A DNA stretch of 64,000 nt from Diadophis punctatus similis (lineage: Eukaryota; Chordata; Lepidosauria; Squamata; Dipsadidae): assembly GCA_023053685.1 (NCBI GenBank), contig JALIGW010000016.1, forward strand, positions 11,779,280 through 11,843,279. Reading direction: 5' to 3'. The notes under the pieces are model-generated. The model had not been told where the DNA came from and searched no databases. It saw only the letters and a program-made list of their open reading frames with translations. The position numbers were made by a program, and so were the translations under genes. Positions 1 through 11,307 of the stretch are shown piece after piece; the stretch's first letter is position 1; the number at the start of each line of letters is the position of its first letter.

Positions 1-75
1 AATGTCTCACTTAGCGACATAAATGTTGGCCTCAATTGTGGTCATAACTCGAGGACTGCCTGTATGCTAAAATAC
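1..75. repeat. TA-flanked MITE, 'GTCCTCGACTTA' family (end fragment)
   Basis: The segment shows the family's typical pieces (cTCAATTGTGGTCATAac, CGAGGACTGCCTGTA) and ends at a TA. The same family recurs at least a dozen times in the window. Terminal inverted repeats and TA borders suggest a Tc1/mariner-Tigger-type non-autonomous transposon (inference). Confidence 0.6.
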
Positions 76-199
76 GGTCGCTGGCTATATTATGTGTGGC
101 TTAGCTCATTATTTTACTTGTTGCATTCACTCATTTCTGTTACTTTTTCCAGTTTCTTCTAAATCTCAAAGAAGTTTTCTTTTTTGATTTGTCTTGCAG

Positions 200-416
200 T
201 TGGGTAGAATCATGCGTGGGCCCTTTATGAAATTTGTGGCGCATGCCGCCTCTTTCACCATTTTTCTTGGGCTCCTGGTCATGAATGCAGCAGACAGATT
301 TGATGGCACCAAACTAAAGCCCAATGAAACCGTGATAGATAGTGCAAAACAGCTGTTTCGAATGAAGACATCTTGTTTCTCCTGGATGGAAATGCTGATC
401 ATCTCATGGGTAATAG
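200..416 (+). CDS. TRPC6: TRPC6 coding exon: S1, first extracellular loop, start of S2
   Basis: The acceptor is a TTGTCTTGCAG tract ending at 199, and the donor is G|GTAAAA at 416/417. The exon starts in phase 0 ([12 protein letters not shown]) and leaves one base of a glycine codon, completed by the next exon. Numbering the joined peptide from this exon, residues 8-33 form S1 ([20 protein letters not shown]). Residues 34-55 are the S1-S2 extracellular loop with a sequon at N42 (PNETV), the position of the first glycosylation site of mammalian TRPC6. Residues from about 57 ([15 protein letters not shown]) begin S2. No frame damage is seen. The exon upstream of this one is outside the window. 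Confidence 0.95.
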
Positions 417-484
417 GTAAAAATATTCCTCGAAGTTCTGTTTTGCAACCATAGCAGAGGTTACAGATGTTTAACGATGCTTCA

Positions 485-1260
485 CAGGTAAGTCCTTGGT
501 TAACCACGGTAATTGGGACCAGAATTTCAATTGCTAAGTGAAATTTACAATTGCAATTGTAAAATGAGAAAGTCCAGTTGCCTCCTGAAAAAGCATCTTT
601 GGGCCAACCATGACCTGGATGACTGAGAATCTCTACAGACTTTTAGCTATCCAATTTGGGACAAACACCCTTTGAATGGTGTGGGAGTAGGAACAGATTT
701 CCAGAGAAAAATTGCAGACTATAGGAACCAGGAGCACCACTCAGGTGATCCTGAGGACACAGATAAACCTCCAAGTGCTTCAAGGACATTCTAAAAGGAT
801 GCAAATTAACAGCTGTCTGCAAGGAATATAAATCCTTCCATTCCCCACTATCCTGTCAGAGCTGAAGAAGCTTCTTGGATGAGAAGCGAAACGTCTTCAA
901 AAGAAAAAACAAAGTCCAGTTGCCTCCTGAAAAAGCACTTTTGGGATTACAATTGCAACGCAGTGGCAGTTCTGGCAGTCCCCAGTTACCATAGTTAAGC
1001 AAGTGTGGGTTGTTAAATGAGGACCTCATGTGATCACGATTTCCGTCGAGGTTCCCCATTAATTTTGCTTGTGAGAAGCCAGCACGGAAGGTCACAAATC
1101 ATAATTAGCTTTGACAATCAGAAATCCAGGCCAAGTACCCTGGTCATCTTGTGACCCTTTGAGTTGCTGTGCCAGCCGGAACTTTGAGGACCGGTCATAA
1201 CTACCATTCATTCAGGACAATCACAACTTTCAATGGTTGCTGCAGTATCACAACATTGAA
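485..1260. mobile_element. Diverged MITE with L2-like LINE fragments inside
   Basis: Bases 568-660 and 780-950 match an L2-like LINE 3' end (GAAGAAGCTTCTTGGATGAG, then AAGTCCAGTTGCC and AAAGCACTTTTGG), partly duplicated. The flanking sequence 485-560 and 950-1260 resembles the MITE family that contains AGTCCTTGGTTAACCACGG-like and GTGATCACG-like pieces. The exact order of insertion is unclear. Confidence 0.5.
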
Positions 1261-1284
1261 ATACAAACTAAAGGAATTTACAAT

Positions 1285-1773
1285 TACCGTATTTTTTGGA
1301 GTATAAGACGCACCTTTTTCCTCCCTAAAAGTGGCTGAAAATTTGGGTGCGTCTTATACTTCGAATGTGGCTTTTTTTCCAGCCCTAACTAGGTGCTAAC
1401 AGATCTTCCCAGCTCTTACCTTGCAGGCTTTTTCATTGTTACTCTCTCCAAAGAATGTTTTTCCGGCCCTAAGTGTTTGCAGGTTTTTTTTTCATTGCTC
1501 TACTTGCTCCAAAGAAGGTTTTTTCTAGCCCTAACCAGGTGCTAACGATCTTCCCAGCTCTTACTGACTTGCAGGCTCTTTCATTGTTATTCTCTCAGAA
1601 GAAGGTTTTTTTAAGTCCTAACCAGGAGATAAAATAATGTGCTGAAGCTGACCAGACTAAGGATCTTAGCCAGATGAATACCTGGTAGGCAGATTGTTTT
1701 CCCCTATTTTCCTCCCCAAAAACTAAGGTGCATCTTATACTCCAGTGCGTCTTATACTCTGAAAAATACGGTA
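1285..1773. mobile_element. TA-flanked MITE, 'TACCGTATTTTT..GTATAAGACGCAC' family
   Basis: The left end TACCGTATTTTTTGGAGTAT and the right end GAAAAATACGGTA are inverted repeats with TA at the borders, a Tc1/mariner-like pattern. The internal GTGCGTCTTATAC repeats are typical. Related copies lie at 42225-43214 and 59184-59746. Confidence 0.75.
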
Positions 1774-2570
1774 TGTATTAAAATCCCAAACCAGGAAAAA
1801 GACTAAGCATAGAATGCATTGCTTATTCATACGAGTACCATTTTTGGAGTCAGATTCATTAGAGCTGGACCAATTAAACTGATCTCAATGTCCATATGTT
1901 GTACATTCATTCCTGAGAATATATTTCATAGTCGCATTAAAAAATAGCTTGCAGCTGACATGTTATTAATTCCATTGCAATTTACATTTCACAATCTTAG
2001 AAAGAAGAATTCAAGCTTTAATGTACTTCCTGACCATCTGCTTATTGTATTTTAGCTGTATGCTGTGAAAAACAAGGTCAAACGTTATCATGAAAGCACT
2101 ACAGAACTATTAGCCTGTAGAATTAACAATATACATCAATTGAAAAATACATTATTTCATTTCTGGCTGTAGTATCTATGTAAATATAGATACTTTGTAG
2201 CAATGTTTTTAAAAACGTGTAGGTTGACATGACATTAATAAGCATATGAAATAATTAGTGAATTCTAGAAAAAAGTTGTATGTAACACAAGAGTGAGTCA
2301 TCTTGATAAAACCTGGTATTCCAGATAACTAAGTACAATTCTTGAGAAGTGAATATCATATTAAATATTAACAAGTATTAAATGTAATGAAAGTAAATAA
2401 ATTAAGAACTGGGGGGTAAATGAATGAATGGGATTCCATGAAATTGTTTCTTTTACTTCGTAATTAATTTTTTTTTCATATATAAAAAAGAAAAACGTGC
2501 TCACTTTTATCCGAAAGTGCTCGAATGTGTCATAAGCAAAACTGTTCATTAAAGACCTCTGTTTTTATCA
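1774..2570. other. TRPC6 intron, nothing recognised
   Basis: AT-rich intronic sequence. No open frame, structured repeat or known family is recognised. Confidence 0.5.
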
Positions 2571-2578
2571 GTCCTCTG

Positions 2579-2856
2579 TAGAGGTGGGTTCCTACCAGTT
2601 CGGACCGGTTTTATAGAACCGTTTGTAACTTGGCGGCCTGGGTCACTGGAACTGGCAGTGACCCAGGCCTGCCACGCCCCCGAGCCGGTTCTCTTGGTGG
2701 CGCCATAGGCGCCGGCATCTTGTTTTTTTGCTTCTGCGCATGCGCAGAAGCTTTTTTTAGTACTGCGCATGTGCACACAAAGCGTGCCCACGGTGCGCAA
2801 TGTGTCCCCTTGACCCTGAGCGCACCAGCAGTAAAGGAATCTGGAACCCACCCCTG
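2579..2856. mobile_element. hAT-type foldback MITE, family A (GGTGGGTT), with NRF1-like palindrome
   Basis: Ends AGAGGTGGGTTCCTACC and AACCCACCCCTG are flanked by an exact 8-bp target-site duplication GTCCTCTG (2571-2578 and 2857-2864). Eight-base duplications are diagnostic of the hAT superfamily. The interior has TTCTGCGCATGCGCAGAAG, whose core (2735-2746) equals the NRF1 consensus palindrome. Confidence 0.85.
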
Positions 2857-2864
2857 GTCCTCTG

Positions 2865-3689
2865 TATGACTATGAAAAACGATGTAGCTGCTTTAAGGAA
2901 CTTGACTTGAATAACTACAACAGCCTGAAAAAAGTACGGTTGCTTGAACGAACAGCAGAGAAGTACTCCGCTTGCTTGAAGTTTAAGGGCTTCTTCTGAA
3001 TCATTTTCAAAGCATACATTGACCCATGAAATGACAAGTCTGTTATACAGTAATATATGCTCATTGAGAATGCCAGCTTGAACTCAAGGTACCAAATAAC
3101 AGCTGTACTTTAAGGCTTCCCAGTGCAGAAAAAGCTGAGACATGGCTTGTTTTTCATCTGTTTTTTTCCCCTTTTGACAATGCCTTTGTTTGCAGCAAAT
3201 CATAATGGTTCCACAAGGAACGCAGTTCAAAGCAATTCTACTTTAGATTAAATATTCAGGTCCAATAAATCTCAACTGTGCTGAAAAGAGAAAGTTTGTG
3301 ACTTTTGTAATAAAATAGAACTGACAGTCAGGTCTGGGATCTATTCAGTCTGTTCTTTGTCTCACCCACTTCCCTCCCTTCCCCCCTCCCTCCCTTCCAT
3401 TACAACTCAACTAATTCTGCTGATCTCAATCAACCCTAAGAATAAAAATGTTTTATGGGTTCTTCTGCATAAACAGCTGCACCCCCTTGCTTTCTGCATA
3501 AGCATTTGTACCTCCTTGCTTGCTAAAGCAGTTTTGTTTAGCTTTTTTTTTGGAGAGAGATGCATCCCACCATGAGAAAGTATTTGGGAGCCATACCATA
3601 AGAGCATAGAACAAAATAGGTCATAATAGGTAAATAATTGGTGAAGGAACACCTAGCTGTTTTGAATGAATCCCAGAGGGCTAAGGAAC
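2865..3689. other. TRPC6 intron, nothing recognised
   Basis: A short CCCTCC-rich stretch lies at 3367-3398. Otherwise unremarkable intronic sequence. Confidence 0.4.
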
Positions 3690-3697
3690 TGGTGGAT

Positions 3698-4012
3698 CAG
3701 TGGTGGGTTGCTGCCGGTTCGGACCGGTTCTTTAGAACCGGTAGCTCTGACTCCAAGCCGAGAGAGAACCAGTTCTCTGTATCCGTGAAAGTGGGCCCGC
3801 CCACCCACACCTGGGTTATACTGACCTTTATCTCTGCTTCCGAAGCCCAGCTGATCAGGGGCGGCAGATTGAATAACCGCTCTGCAGCTGTTTTCCCTGC
3901 TCCTCGCCTAGTTTGCAACGCGGAAGTTCTATTTCCTCTGAATCGCGCACGTGCGTGCAGCGAAGCACGCACTCAGCGAACCGGTTGTAAAGCCAGTAGC
4001 AACCCACCACTG
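3698..4012. mobile_element. hAT-type foldback MITE, family A
   Basis: It runs from CAGTGGTGGGTTGCTGCCGG to AGCAACCCACCACTG with an exact 8-bp duplication TGGTGGAT at 3690-3697 and 4013-4020. Confidence 0.88.
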
Positions 4013-4138
4013 TGGTGGATGTGATCTTAGAACCTTTGACTGTTCTGTCAAATACGGTGGAAGTATTGGAAGACTGGTGAAGAATGAATATTTTTTCTTG
4101 TCTTCAAAATAGGCAAAGTGGATTCAGGAAGCTATAGG

Positions 4139-4644
4139 CCAGTGATGGCAAACCTTTTTTTGCTCGGGTGCCAAAAGGGTGCCTGTGTGCACGATAGCAC
4201 GCATGCGTGTGCCCTTACCCATAATGCAATGCCCTCCCCCATGCATGTGCGCACAACCCACCCACCCTGCTCCCCTCCCGCGCATGTGTGCAGGCCTCAC
4301 TGAAGCCTCCGGACTTCCGGTAGGCCCCTTGGCCCATTTTTTGCCCTCCCCAAGATTCAGGAGGCTTTCCTGAAGCCTGGGGAGGGCAGAAAATAGGCCC
4401 AACGGGTCTACCGGAAGTTCGTTTCCGAACTTCCAGTAGGCCCGTTGGGTCTGTTTTTTGCCATCCGTAGGCTCCGGAGGCTTTCCTGAAGCCTGGGGAG
4501 GGCGAAAACGGCCTCCCAACCCTCTGGAAGGCCAAAAATCAGCTGGCCAGCACGCATGTGTGCGCTGGAGCTGACAGGACAATGCCTCGTTGCCCTGGAG
4601 CTGACAGGGCAACGCCTCAGATATGGCTCCGCGTGCCACCAGTG
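4139..4644. mobile_element. hAT-type MITE, 'CAGTGATGGCAAACC' family
   Basis: The left end CCAGTGATGGCAAACC and right end GTGCCACCAGTG are approximate inverted repeats. GCTATAGG flanks both sides (4131-4138; 4645-4652), an 8-bp duplication. The interior contains inverted GCCTGGGGAGGGC blocks. The frames open here come from low-complexity GC-rich sequence and are not genes. Confidence 0.75.
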
Positions 4645-5129
4645 GCTATAGGCTATAGGCTGATCAATCTCCTACCACTACCTGACAAAAATCCTAGAAA
4701 AAGATAATCAAGCAGTACAGACACTTAGAATGAAATAGGGATATTGCTAGAAGCCAGTATAGGATTGTTAAAAATATAAACCTGAATTTACTGCTTTTGG
4801 GGGTGGGGTGGTTTTTGGGTTTTTTTTGCTGGTGGAGACCACTAATACTTCAGAAGACAGACACAAGACTTAAAAGAATCTTGATAGAATTAACCAATGG
4901 GCCCTTTACATCAAAATTCAAACCAATCATGAAAAAAATGTAGCGTTCAGGAGTTATATAGGAAAAATGTGATGCACAGGTGACAAAATAGATGACATTT
5001 GTCTCAGGAACAATACTTGTGAGACGGTTATAGGTCACCTGGTAGAACATAGGTTAAGAGTGAGCCAGAATTGTGCTGCAGTTGTCAAAAGAATTAATGC
5101 AGTCTTGGGTTGCCCCGTAGGTACTTTTC

Positions 5130-5279
5130 CAAAAAATGACTGGACTTTCTTGGTTTTTTTCCTTAAAAATGTTTAGCTTGTCATCCAAAAAGCTTCTTCA
5201 GTTCATTGAAGTTCAGTTCATTGAACTGAAGAAGCTTCTTGAATGAGAAGCAAAATGTTTTCATGGAAATAAAAAACAA
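5130..5279. mobile_element. L2-like LINE 3' end fragment
   Basis: It contains inverted copies of the AAGAAGCTTCTT segment that marks the L2-like 3' end elsewhere in the window. The LTR that follows is inserted in it; the LINE resumes at 5619 (GAAGGCCCAGTTGC). Confidence 0.6.
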
Positions 5280-5618
5280 TGTTAAGGGAAGAATTCCCCC
5301 GTAGAGGAGACATTGGATCTTTTACTTGGAATTCAAATACTTAGAAATAAAACCGAGATTAAAATGTCTAATAGAAAATATTTATTTCAGTACAAAACAA
5401 TATAAAACAATAAATCCTGAATAAACTACATTTTTGCTACGCAACACGTCCTTCCAGGTCGGAAGGCATAACAGAAGTGATTAATGGTGGATAGGAATAT
5501 AGACATGCGCAGAACATCATATCACGTGTTCTGCTTGTATTGGGAAGTACCATAGTATTTAGGATAGGAGCGCATCACCCTGCATAGACTCACAACTGAC
5601 AATATTCACATCGTGACA
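5280..5618 (-). mobile_element. Solo LTR of an LTR retroelement (copy 1)
   Basis: The element runs TGTTAAGGG to ATCGTGACA and is bracketed by the 5-bp duplication AACAA (5275-5279; 5619-5623) inside an L2-like LINE. It shares extended similarity with 16561-16877, for example AATATTTATTT near 5370 and CAATAAATCCT near 5408. Read on the minus strand it starts TGTCACG and ends in CA. No coding region or second LTR is present. Confidence 0.75.
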
Positions 5619-5700
5619 AACAAGAAGGCCCAGTTGCTTTTTGGAAAAGCACCTTTGGGACAACCGTGACCTGGATGATTGAGAATCTCCATAGCAGTTG
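5619..5700. mobile_element. L2-like LINE 3' end, continuation
   Basis: CCCAGTTGCTTTTTGGAAAA, then GCACCTTTGGGACAACCGTG and GACCTGGATGATTGAGAATC match the same LINE end seen near 22550 and 63300. Confidence 0.65.
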
Positions 5701-5727
5701 CATCAACAGAGGTAGAATGATGACATA

Positions 5728-5962
5728 ATAGCAATAGCACTTAGACTTATATACCGCTTCATAGTGCTTTACAGCCCTCTCTAAGCGGTTTACAGAGTTC
5801 GGCATATTGCCTCCAACAATCTGGGTCCTCATTTTACCCACCTCGGAAGGATGGAAGGCTGAGTCAACCTTGAGCCGGTGAGATTTGAACAGCTGAACTG
5901 CTGAACTAGCAATCAGCTGAAGGTCGCAGTGCTGCTTTTAACCACTGCGCCACCTCGGCTCT
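5728..5962 (-). mobile_element. Sauria-type tRNA-derived SINE
   Basis: On the minus strand it reads GAGCCGAGGTGGCGCAGTGG, the tRNA-like head, and later a tail with AAGCGGTATATAAGTCTAAG and a CTATTGCTATT end. The internal GGTAAAATGAGGACCCAGAT core is typical of this squamate SINE. Confidence 0.8.
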
Positions 5963-5964
5963 AA

Positions 5965-6312
5965 GGGGAAATGATAGTTCTGCTCTATGCTGGTCAGACC
6001 ACCCTGTGTCCAGTTCGGATCACCACAATTCAAGCAAAATCTGGAACTTAAGGAACTGGAAAGAATGCAGAGAAAAACCAATTAACATGGTGATGATTCT
6101 AGGAAAAGTGATTAAGAACTTAGATATGTTTGACCTAAAGAAGAGAAGGTTAAGGAGAGAGCTAATAAGAGCGTTGAAATCCTTGAAGGTCTGTAACAGA
6201 GTGCAGGTATTTATTCTCCATAGCTCCCCGAGATTAACTGTGCATGGAGACTTTACAGAGGGAGAACCAGACCTGAAATAAGAAGAAATTTTCTGACTGT
6301 GAGAACCATAGA
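5965..6312 (+). mobile_element. Decayed CR1-like LINE fragment (RT C-terminus)
   Basis: The translated tail RPEIRRNFLTVRT resembles the better preserved CR1 copies at 23027-23533 and 39570-40040. Stops and frame breaks show it is dead. Confidence 0.55.
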
Positions 6313-6465
6313 TACTCCTCACTTAATGACCATTCGATGACCATTCAAAGTCACGAAAGCACTGAACATAGGGTACTTAATCCTCAAAGTTATGGCCATT
6401 GCAGGGTCCCCACGGTTGTGTGATCAAAATTTGGGTGCTTGCCAACCAGTCTGCATTTATAAGTA
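6313..6465. repeat. Diverged 'GTCCTCGACTTA' family MITE fragment
   Basis: Pieces such as TGACCATTCAAAGTCACGAA and TTGTGTGATCAAAATTTGGG are diverged versions of the family consensus. Confidence 0.45.
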
Positions 6466-6614
6466 CAGATCATGCTTCAGCTACCCCTCCCACCTGCCTA
6501 TCCGCCCCCATCTCTGTTCTTTCGACCGTTGTGCATCATGTTCAGAGTCTTTCGGAGATAAGGAGAGGCATGAAGTCTAAAGCTAATGTCCTGTTTTCTT
6601 CTTTCTTCTTTTAG

Positions 6615-6848
6615 GTATGATATGGGCTGAATGTAAAGAAATTTGGTCCCAAGGTCCCAAGGAATACCTGTTTGAGTTGTGGAATATGCTAGATTTTGGC
6701 ATGTTGGCTATTTTTGCAGCCTCGTTCATTGCAAGGTTTATGGCCTTCTGGCATGCTTCCAGAGCCCAGAATATTGTCGATGCTAAAACAGAGATAAAGG
6801 ACTTGTCAGATCCAACATTGGATCCCAGCATAAAGTACTACACTTTGG
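6615..6848 (+). CDS. TRPC6: TRPC6 coding exon: end of S2, S3, start of S3-S4 loop
   Basis: The acceptor TTCTTTTAG ends at 6614, and the donor is G|GTGAGC at 6848/6849. The first two bases finish the split glycine, then [10 protein letters not shown] continues S2. [18 protein letters not shown] and the following [12 protein letters not shown] give S3. The remaining residues ([18 protein letters not shown] to KYYTL) are the S3-S4 extracellular segment. Mammalian TRPC6 carries an NDT sequon here; this exon has KTE at the aligned place and no N-X-S/T anywhere in the segment. The reading frame is intact. A foldback element begins 34 bases after the exon end. Confidence 0.95.
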
Positions 6849-6882
6849 GTGAGCAGTTCAGATTTATACTGTAGAGCTAAAC

Positions 6883-7018
6883 CAGTGTTTCCCAACCTTG
6901 GCAACTTGAAGATGTCTGGACTTCAACTCCCAGAATTCCCCAGCCAGCGAATGCTGGCTGGGGAATTCTGGGAGTTGAAGTCCAGACATCTTCAAGTTGC
7001 CAAGATTGGGAAACACTG
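6883..7018. mobile_element. Near-perfect palindromic hAT foldback element
   Basis: Arms of about 65 bp (CAGTGTTTCCCAACCTTGGC to CCCCAGCCAGC) are inverted around a 4-6 base loop with about one mismatch. An exact 8-bp duplication AGCTAAAC lies at 6875-6882 and 7019-7026. It sits 34 bases after a TRPC6 exon. Confidence 0.88.
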
Positions 7019-7026
7019 AGCTAAAC

Positions 7027-7660
7027 CAATGTTTTAATTCCTTTCAAATATGAATTTATATTATTCAGTCCTGAAGTATACCCTATATAGGCACATCCAG
7101 AAATAAGCCAAGCTTCAATTTTTTAACCAAACTTGGCTTATTTTAGAAATGAAATGGAATAACACTACATGAATGTGTTCTTTTCCTTCTAAAGTAAAAG
7201 AAGTTTACTGAATGGCCATGAAAGTAAATTAAATGCTATAAAGTAAATATCAGCAAGACATTATAAACAAGCCATCTTCAGAAAATATACAGCAGTTTTT
7301 AAAACATTTTTTAAATATGACATCTTCTGGATCCGATGAGACAGCGACTCTCAAAATTCTAGCTTTCTTGTCCTTCACTGGCTGGGAGTTGCAAAAAAGT
7401 TGCAATCCCAATTTATAGTAAAAAGCAGCAGGATCTAAAAGGTCTTCTTATGAGATGCCATAATTTATTCACCAGTTTTATTAGCCATAATCTGCTTGAA
7501 AAGTGACATGTTCATTGCAAACCTGAATGTAAACAGTATTGAAGCCAAAGAGAAACACTTCTGAATATTGTTTCATGAACTCAGTTCAAGAACAAAAGAA
7601 GATCCTCTCATTTCCTCAATTGTTTTATTTCATACAAGGTTAAATGACAGCTAGGCTACA
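7027..7660. other. TRPC6 intron, nothing recognised
   Basis: AT-rich sequence without a recognisable family or open frame. Confidence 0.4.
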
Positions 7661-7661
7661 G

Positions 7662-7760
7662 GTAATAATGCAATGGTCATAAGTGTGAAAAATGGTTGTA
7701 CGTTTCAGTGCTGTTCTAACTTCGAACAGTCACTAAATGAATTGACAGTAGTCGAGGACT
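7662..7760. repeat. 'GTCCTCGACTTA' family MITE end
   Basis: AATGGTCATAAGTGTGAAAA and the terminal AGTAGTCGAGGACTACTG match the right end of the family. Confidence 0.6.
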
Positions 7761-7886
7761 ACTGTGTTTCCCTGAAAATATATATATATTTGAACCCTGA
7801 AATAAGCGCATGGCCTTATTGCCATGCACTCAAAAGCCCGATTGGGCTTATTATCAGGGGATGTCTTATTTTGGAGGAAACAGTAC
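7760..7886. mobile_element. MITE, 'TGTTTCCCCGAAAATAAGAC' family (short copy)
   Basis: It runs TACTGTGTTTCCCTGAAAAT to TTTTGGAGGAAACAGTA with TA at both borders and CTTATT/AATAAG pieces inside. Longer relatives lie at 27060-27303 and 35972-37293. Confidence 0.65.
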
Positions 7887-7955
7887 CTGTACTGTGGTTA
7901 ACCTAATGTTTTGAGCAGGCAAGTAGGAGGACCAAGGCTCAACATATTAAACTAA

Positions 7956-8246
<291 letters not shown>

Positions 8247-8269
8247 TAAGTTAATCCTTGTGAAATCTG

Positions 8270-8735
8270 TGAATGATTATCTGCCTCAATCTGTGAATGA
8301 TTATCTGCCTCAATGTCCTACCTGTTAATGACTACTTCAGCTTCAACCACAATAATACAAGAGCTCACAATAGATACAAACTTAATGTAAATCGCTCCAG
8401 ACTTGATTGCAAAAAATTCGACTTCAACAACAGAGTTGTTAACGCCTGGAACACTTTACCTGACTCAGTAGTTTCTTCCCCAAACCCCCAAAACTTCAAC
8501 CTCAGATTATCTACCATCGACCTCACCCCATTCCTAAGAGGTCGTTAAGGGGCGTGCATAAGCACACAGTCGTGCCTACCGTTCCTGTCCTAATGTTCAC
8601 ATATATTCCTACCTCTTTTACTCTTATTCATGCTTGTACTATTACATATATATTCAATCATGTTTACTGTTTATACTTTGTTTATAATCATATATGCTTG
8701 ACAAATAAACAAATACAAATACAAATTATATTGGA
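8270..8735 (+). mobile_element. CR1/L2-type LINE, RT C-terminus and 3' UTR
   Basis: The frame reads VNDYFSFNHNNTRAHNRYKL and later NRVVNAWNTLPDSVVSSPNP with LRGR and stop, followed by a short 3' UTR (GGGGCGTGCATAAGC) and an AAATACAAAT-type tail. The same protein end appears at 25350-25628 and on the minus strand at 40993-41394. It begins shortly after a TRPC6 splice donor, so it is intronic. Confidence 0.75.
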
Positions 8736-9271
<536 letters not shown>

Positions 9272-9595
9272 TGATTAAACTGATATGGGCTTTCCTCAGA
9301 GACAGTAAAATGTTGTACATATTCTTAATTAGGAACTACAACCATGCTAATAAACAAACACAGGAAACATTGTAGTATAGAAGCAGTCATTGAACTAATA
9401 GAGCTTTTCTTTAAAATTATTACTGTTCATTAAAATTATATTTACTGCTCTGCTGATACTTAAACATGAGTATTCAGCAATAAAACTCTATATTTGCATC
9501 AGTCTTCTGTTTTGGCCAAGGCCTGTTCTGGAAAATTGCCATGAGGGCTATGATCTTCCTGAAAGCTTTTGAGTGTTGCTTTCTGGGGACAGAAT

Positions 9596-10012
9596 CAGGG
9601 GTGGGTTCCTACTGGTGCGGTCCAGTGCGTAGCTCCGGTAGGGACCCGCCAATAATGCAATTTGCGCGCGACTGCTCTGGTACCGTCTCCACCGGGCAGT
9701 CGTTTGCGTCGCCATCTTTTTAAATGAATTTTTGGGCGATTTTGCTTCTGCGCATGTGTGGAAGCAAAATCACGCTGAAATCTTGCGAGGGGACGCGTGC
9801 GAGAGAGAGATTTTGCTTCTGCGCATGCACAGAAGCAAAATTGCGCCAAAATCTCTCGCGCGCGTCCCCTCGCGCGATTTTGGCAAGATTTTGCTTCCGC
9901 GCATGCACAGAAGCAAAATTGTGTGAGGGGGCGCGGGCGCATAGCGTGCGCACAAAGCATGGAGAAACGCGGAGCAGCGCACCGGTCTCGGTAAGTAAGC
10001 AACTTGCCCCTG
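9596..10012. mobile_element. hAT-type foldback MITE, family A
   Basis: It runs CAGGGGTGGGTTCCTACTGG to CAACTTGCCCCTG with duplication GACAGAAT/GATAGAAT (9588-9595; 10013-10020). Alternating TTTTGCTTCTGCGCATG and its complement recur five times, giving the apparent frames on both strands. Confidence 0.82.
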
Positions 10013-10020
10013 GATAGAAT

Positions 10021-10640
10021 TATGTTCTGGCCAAATCCAGCAAGACTATTCTAATACTTTTATACCTAATTTTCGACACTGTAATTTAAGAAAGATGTTG
10101 ACAGGCTTGAACATGTCCAGAAGAAGAGAAAAGAGAGATACGTAGCCTGCACGCTAAGGCCTGTGAAGAAAAGTTGAAGGGTGTTAGCTTGGGGAAGAGG
10201 CTATTAAAAATGATGGAATACTCACCTTCTGAAGCTATAACTAGATAGTTCTCTGCCATTCTAGAAGATAAGACATAAAAGAGCAGGACAAAATAAAAAA
10301 GGGATTTTGATTAAATGCCAGAAAGAATCACCTGACAAAATAAGCTAATAAGCTATGGAAAAAAGAGAAGTATTTTCAGCACAAACTAGTTTTTATTTCC
10401 TAGCATCAAGCAAAGAAGTTTTGTTTGAATCACTCAGTGTGCTAATTTTTTAACATCTTGCTGCTCAGAAATTTTCATTCAGGCTGCTGCTTTTATTTTA
10501 TTGTTTCAGTGTTGTGCTTTTTAATAATTGTAGTTAATTATATATTTAATGTATTTGCATTTCATGTGTTTATTTAACAATATTTATAGTCGGCTCCAAA
10601 ACCTAACATAGATCACCCTGACAAAATGTTGATTTTGAAG
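10021..10640. other. TRPC6 intron with faint CR1-like trace
   Basis: Bases 10085-10140 (CTTGAACATGTCCAGAAGAA) look like a decayed CR1 RT end. The rest is unclassified. Confidence 0.35.
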
Positions 10641-10643
10641 AAT

Positions 10644-10868
10644 GGCATCTATCTATTTCTTTTTACAACCCTGTAATCCCTTGCATCGGGGTGGAGTTGG
10701 GGCGACTGAATGGAGCTAAGCGTTTACTGGCCAGATGCCCTTCCTGACACCTACATGCAGTTCACAGCAGATATTTTCTCTTTGAGCCCAGAAAAAGAAA
10801 TATCTGCTGCCACCTAGAATTGAACTCTTAACCTCCTGAATGTGAGGCAAGCGTCTTAACATCTAGGC
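10644..10868 (-). mobile_element. tRNA-derived SINE (second family)
   Basis: On the minus strand a tRNA-like head (TGGCCTAGATGTTAAGACGC, then a degenerate B box around CAATTC) is followed by a body ending near AGGGATTACAGGGTTGTAAA. Relatives lie at 44229-44465 (+), 42566-42640 (+) and 62636-62862 (-). Confidence 0.7.
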
Positions 10869-10981
10869 CAGCGGTGGGCAAACTATGGTTCTGTGAGGAC
10901 CATGCATGCATGGCTGGCTCAGGAATTCTGGGAGTTGAAGTCTACAGGTTCTCAAAGAGCCATAGTTTGCCCATCCCTGGG
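10869..10981. mobile_element. Short hAT-type foldback element
   Basis: CAGCGGTGGGCAAACTATGG and CCATAGTTTGCCCATCCCTG are inverted termini around a GGAATTCTGGGAGTTGAAGT core. Flanks TCTAGG on both sides suggest a decayed duplication. Confidence 0.6.
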
Positions 10982-11018
10982 ACTCTAGGCCACTGCACTG
11001 CCCATACATATATTAAAA

Positions 11019-11020
<2 letters not shown>

Positions 11021-11074
<54 letters not shown>

Positions 11075-11096
11075 AGGGAGAGGGAGAGAGAGGGGG
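11021..11096. repeat. (TG)n(AG)n microsatellite
   Basis: A TG tract passes into AG and then GGGAGA repeats. Confidence 0.95.
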
Positions 11097-11307
11097 GGAG
11101 CATTTGTAGGAGTTAGACAAATCTGCATGGCTTGAACCAGGACCAATCAGGAGCAACCTGTTGGTGACAATCAGCTGGACCAGAGTGGGAACTTCCAGCT
11201 TAATATGTAGATGTAGGGACATAACACTGCAGCTCTTTAAACAAGTGTATATTTTCTTCTGTGTCTCACTGTTTCATGTAGCCACGACTGTTTTCTCTGC
11301 CTTCCAG

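Noticed and set aside
166..507. 113-codon antisense frame over the first exon
   Set aside because: Shadow of the TRPC6 exon; splice sites and conservation support the + strand.
4124..4639. 171-codon minus-strand frame
   Set aside because: Lies within a hAT-type MITE with an 8-bp duplication; sequence is repeated GCCTGGGGAGGGC blocks.
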